Assembly (NCBI GenBank): GCA_023435545.1
Contig: JAEYRQ010000537.1
Span: 1 to 7,198, forward strand
Source: Pseudomonadota bacterium
GTDB lineage: Bacteria; Pseudomonadota; Alphaproteobacteria; Rhizobiales; Tepidamorphaceae
Direction: 5' to 3'
Length of the DNA stretch: 7,198 bases
The position numbers and the translations under genes were made by a program. This document shows, in pieces, positions 6,500 to 7,198 of the stretch. The number at the start of each line of letters is the position of its first letter. The stretch's first letter is position 1. The notes under the pieces are model-generated. The model ran no database searches and had not been told where the DNA came from. It saw nothing but the letters and a program-made list of their open reading frames with translations.

Positions 6500-6945
6500 C
6501 CGAAGTCCTCTTCTACCATCTGGAGCGCCGGCCGCTGGAGGCGGTGCTGCCCTCGCTCCTGGAGAAGTGCCTCGAGCGCGACTGGAAGAGCGTCGTGCAG
6601 GTCGGCTCGGCCGAGCGGCTGGCGGCGCTCGACGGCCATCTGTGGAGCTATCGGGAAGATTCCTTCCTGCCGCACGGGACCCTGGCCGACGGCGATGCGG
6701 CGTTGCAGCCGGTCTATCTGACGACGGGCACCGAGAATCCGAACGACGCCCGGGTGCGTTTCCTCGTCGACCGCGCCGATCCGCCGGATCTGGCGGGCTA
6801 TGTGCGCGCGGTCTTCGTCTTCGACGGCCGTGACCCGGAGGCGCTCGCTCAGGCGCGGGACCAGTGGAAGCAGGCGAAGGCCGCCGGCCATGAGGTCACC
6901 TACTGGCAGCTCTCAGACTCTGGCCGGTGGGAGCGCAAGGCCTGA
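6496..6945 (+). CDS. holC: DNA polymerase III subunit chi
   Basis: HolC (chi) is the clamp-loader accessory subunit of the replicative polymerase. In E. coli it joins psi (HolD) to single-stranded-DNA-binding protein SSB. The 149-residue product begins TEVLFYHLERRPLEAVLPSL, the normal alphaproteobacterial HolC N-terminus, and carries LWSYREDSFLPHG (about 54-66), PVYLTTGTENPNDARVRFLVD (about 75-95) and a C-terminal AVFVFDGRDPEALAQARDQW, all family features. ATG 6496 is the start from family alignment; a GTG at 6457 in the same frame would add 13 unrelated residues. The start overlaps the hxlR stop as ATGA and no ribosome-binding site is visible, so translation is probably coupled to hxlR. In related genomes holC is, as I recall, close to pepA; here three genes lie between. 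Alphaproteobacteria often lack a recognisable HolD, so the partner is unclear. Confidence 0.93.
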   Translation: MTEVLFYHLERRPLEAVLPSLLEKCLERDWKSVVQVGSAERLAALDGHLWSYREDSFLPHGTLADGDAALQPVYLTTGTENPNDARVRFLVDRADPPDLAGYVRAVFVFDGRDPEALAQARDQWKQAKAAGHEVTYWQLSDSGRWERKA

Positions 6946-6986
6946 ACAGGCAAATCTGGCCTTGCAGCGACATCGTCAGATGCAGC

Positions 6987-7040
6987 GGCCTGTCGCGAGA
7001 GAACGTTTTCCACATTGGTTCTCTCGCTATGGACCAGGCC
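6987..7040. repeat. Nested inverted repeat / stem-loop downstream of holC
   Basis: A perfect 10-bp inverted repeat, GCGAGAGAAC (6995-7004) and GTTCTCTCGC (7018-7027), encloses a 13-base loop. It is itself flanked by a perfect 6-bp pair, GGCCTG (6987-6992) and CAGGCC (7035-7040), through an asymmetric internal loop (2 and 7 bases). Sixteen base pairs in 54 bases is far beyond accident. It begins about 40 bp after the holC stop, so it could end or stabilise the holC transcript, but no T-run follows, so it is not a standard intrinsic terminator. Alternatives are a dispersed palindromic repeat or a structured RNA. A competing small hairpin, CTATGG/CCATAG (7027-7032 and 7039-7044), shares its right side. 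Confidence 0.7.
7006..7014 (+). promoter_or_regulatory. DnaA-box-like 9-mer in the hairpin loop
   Basis: TTTTCCACA fits the relaxed DnaA box TTWTNCACA and lies in the loop of the stem-loop after holC. Only one copy is seen in the gap, and such a 9-mer is expected roughly every few tens of kb per strand by chance, so binding is speculative. Confidence 0.15.
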
Positions 7041-7110
7041 ATAGAGGCTTGATACCTGTCCTCTTTGCGACCTCGCCGATCATCGCGGACTTTGGAACGC
7101 GCGACCGGAA

Positions 7111-7198
7111 ATGTCGCGTCTCGCGGGCCTGCGGCGGTTGGTCGCAGTTACCTTAATCCTCGCAGTCCTGCCTGCCAGTGGCCGTGACGGTCGAGAGC
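7111..7198 (+). CDS. Possible start of an exported protein (cut by right edge)
   Basis: From ATG 7111 the frame stays open for 29 codons to the window end. The encoded peptide has the layout of a Sec signal peptide: basic N-region (MSRLAGLRR), a hydrophobic core (LVAVTLILAVLP) and a small-residue stretch (ASG) followed by charged residues. The frame is closed upstream by TAG at 7042-7044, and ATG 7111 is the only ATG between. GGAACG at 7094-7099 is 11 bases upstream and GGAA abuts the ATG, so the ribosome-binding site is poor. The family cannot be told from so short a piece, and a chance open frame is possible. Confidence 0.4.
   Translation, partial: MSRLAGLRRLVAVTLILAVLPASGRDGRE

Larger units (their letters stand above)
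6946..7110. other. Non-coding gap after holC
   Basis: No credible gene is seen between the holC stop and the possible reading frame at 7111; the plus-strand frame crossing the holC end here is a shadow. Besides the nested stem-loop, the gap holds a short AGAGG/CCTCT pair (7043-7047 and 7060-7064) followed by TT, which might act as a weak terminator, and a repeated GCAGCG (6964 and 6982). Confidence 0.5.

Noticed and set aside
6800..7156. A 118-codon plus-strand frame across the holC end
   Set aside because: It starts inside holC in another frame, is Ser/Arg-rich without family features, and runs through the nested stem-loop.
1..7198. CRISPR arrays, tRNA or rRNA genes, insertion sequences, phage or toxin-antitoxin genes
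   Set aside because: No spaced direct repeats, no cloverleaf-like stretch, no transposase or integrase motif and no terminal inverted repeats with target duplications were seen around the pepA-holC insertion.

Overview
The window (7198 bp, roughly 65-70% GC in most coding stretches by hand count) looks like chromosomal core DNA of an alphaproteobacterium, most likely Hyphomicrobiales (Rhizobiales). The grounds are the lptF-lptG-lptD gene order divergent from pepA, the LptD sequence type (N-terminal OstA-like domain with a CEPC pair), and a small holC nearby. Genus cannot be fixed from the sequence alone.

Layout. (1) Positions 1-3108, minus strand: a tightly packed lipopolysaccharide-export operon, lptF (1867-3108), lptG (782-1870) and the N-terminal 260 codons of lptD (1-781, running off the left edge). 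lptF/lptG overlap by ATGA and the lptG stop directly abuts the lptD start. LptF and LptG are the two membrane subunits of the LptB2FG extractor. LptD is the outer-membrane translocon that receives LPS at the other end of the Lpt bridge. (2) Positions 3109-3328: a divergent intergenic region carrying promoter signals for lptF and pepA. (3) Positions 3329-4840, plus strand: pepA, an M17 leucyl aminopeptidase with all seven metal/catalytic residues present. (4) Positions 4883-5611, plus strand: an unrecognised protein with three predicted membrane segments and a periplasmic C-terminal domain. (5) Positions 5676-6499: a divergent pair, a SnoaL/DUF4440-like NTF2-fold protein (minus) and an HxlR-type winged-helix regulator (plus), separated by a 56-bp control region. 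(6) Positions 6496-6945, plus strand: holC, the chi subunit of DNA polymerase III, whose start codon overlaps the hxlR stop codon (ATGA). (7) Positions 6946-7198: non-coding DNA with a striking nested stem-loop, then possibly the first 29 codons of an exported protein cut by the right edge.

The core genes are ordinary. The part worth attention is the block between pepA and holC, genes that in my recollection are usually close neighbours in this order of bacteria. Here a membrane protein of unknown function and a regulator/target-like pair sit between them, the SnoaL-like gene is visibly lower in GC (about 55%), and holC has become translationally coupled to a regulator gene. No CRISPR array, tRNA, rRNA, transposase or obvious phage/defence gene is visible, and I do not see a clear previously undescribed system. 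The best candidates for a second look are the hxlR-holC coupling, the divergent pair and the 54-bp structured element after holC.
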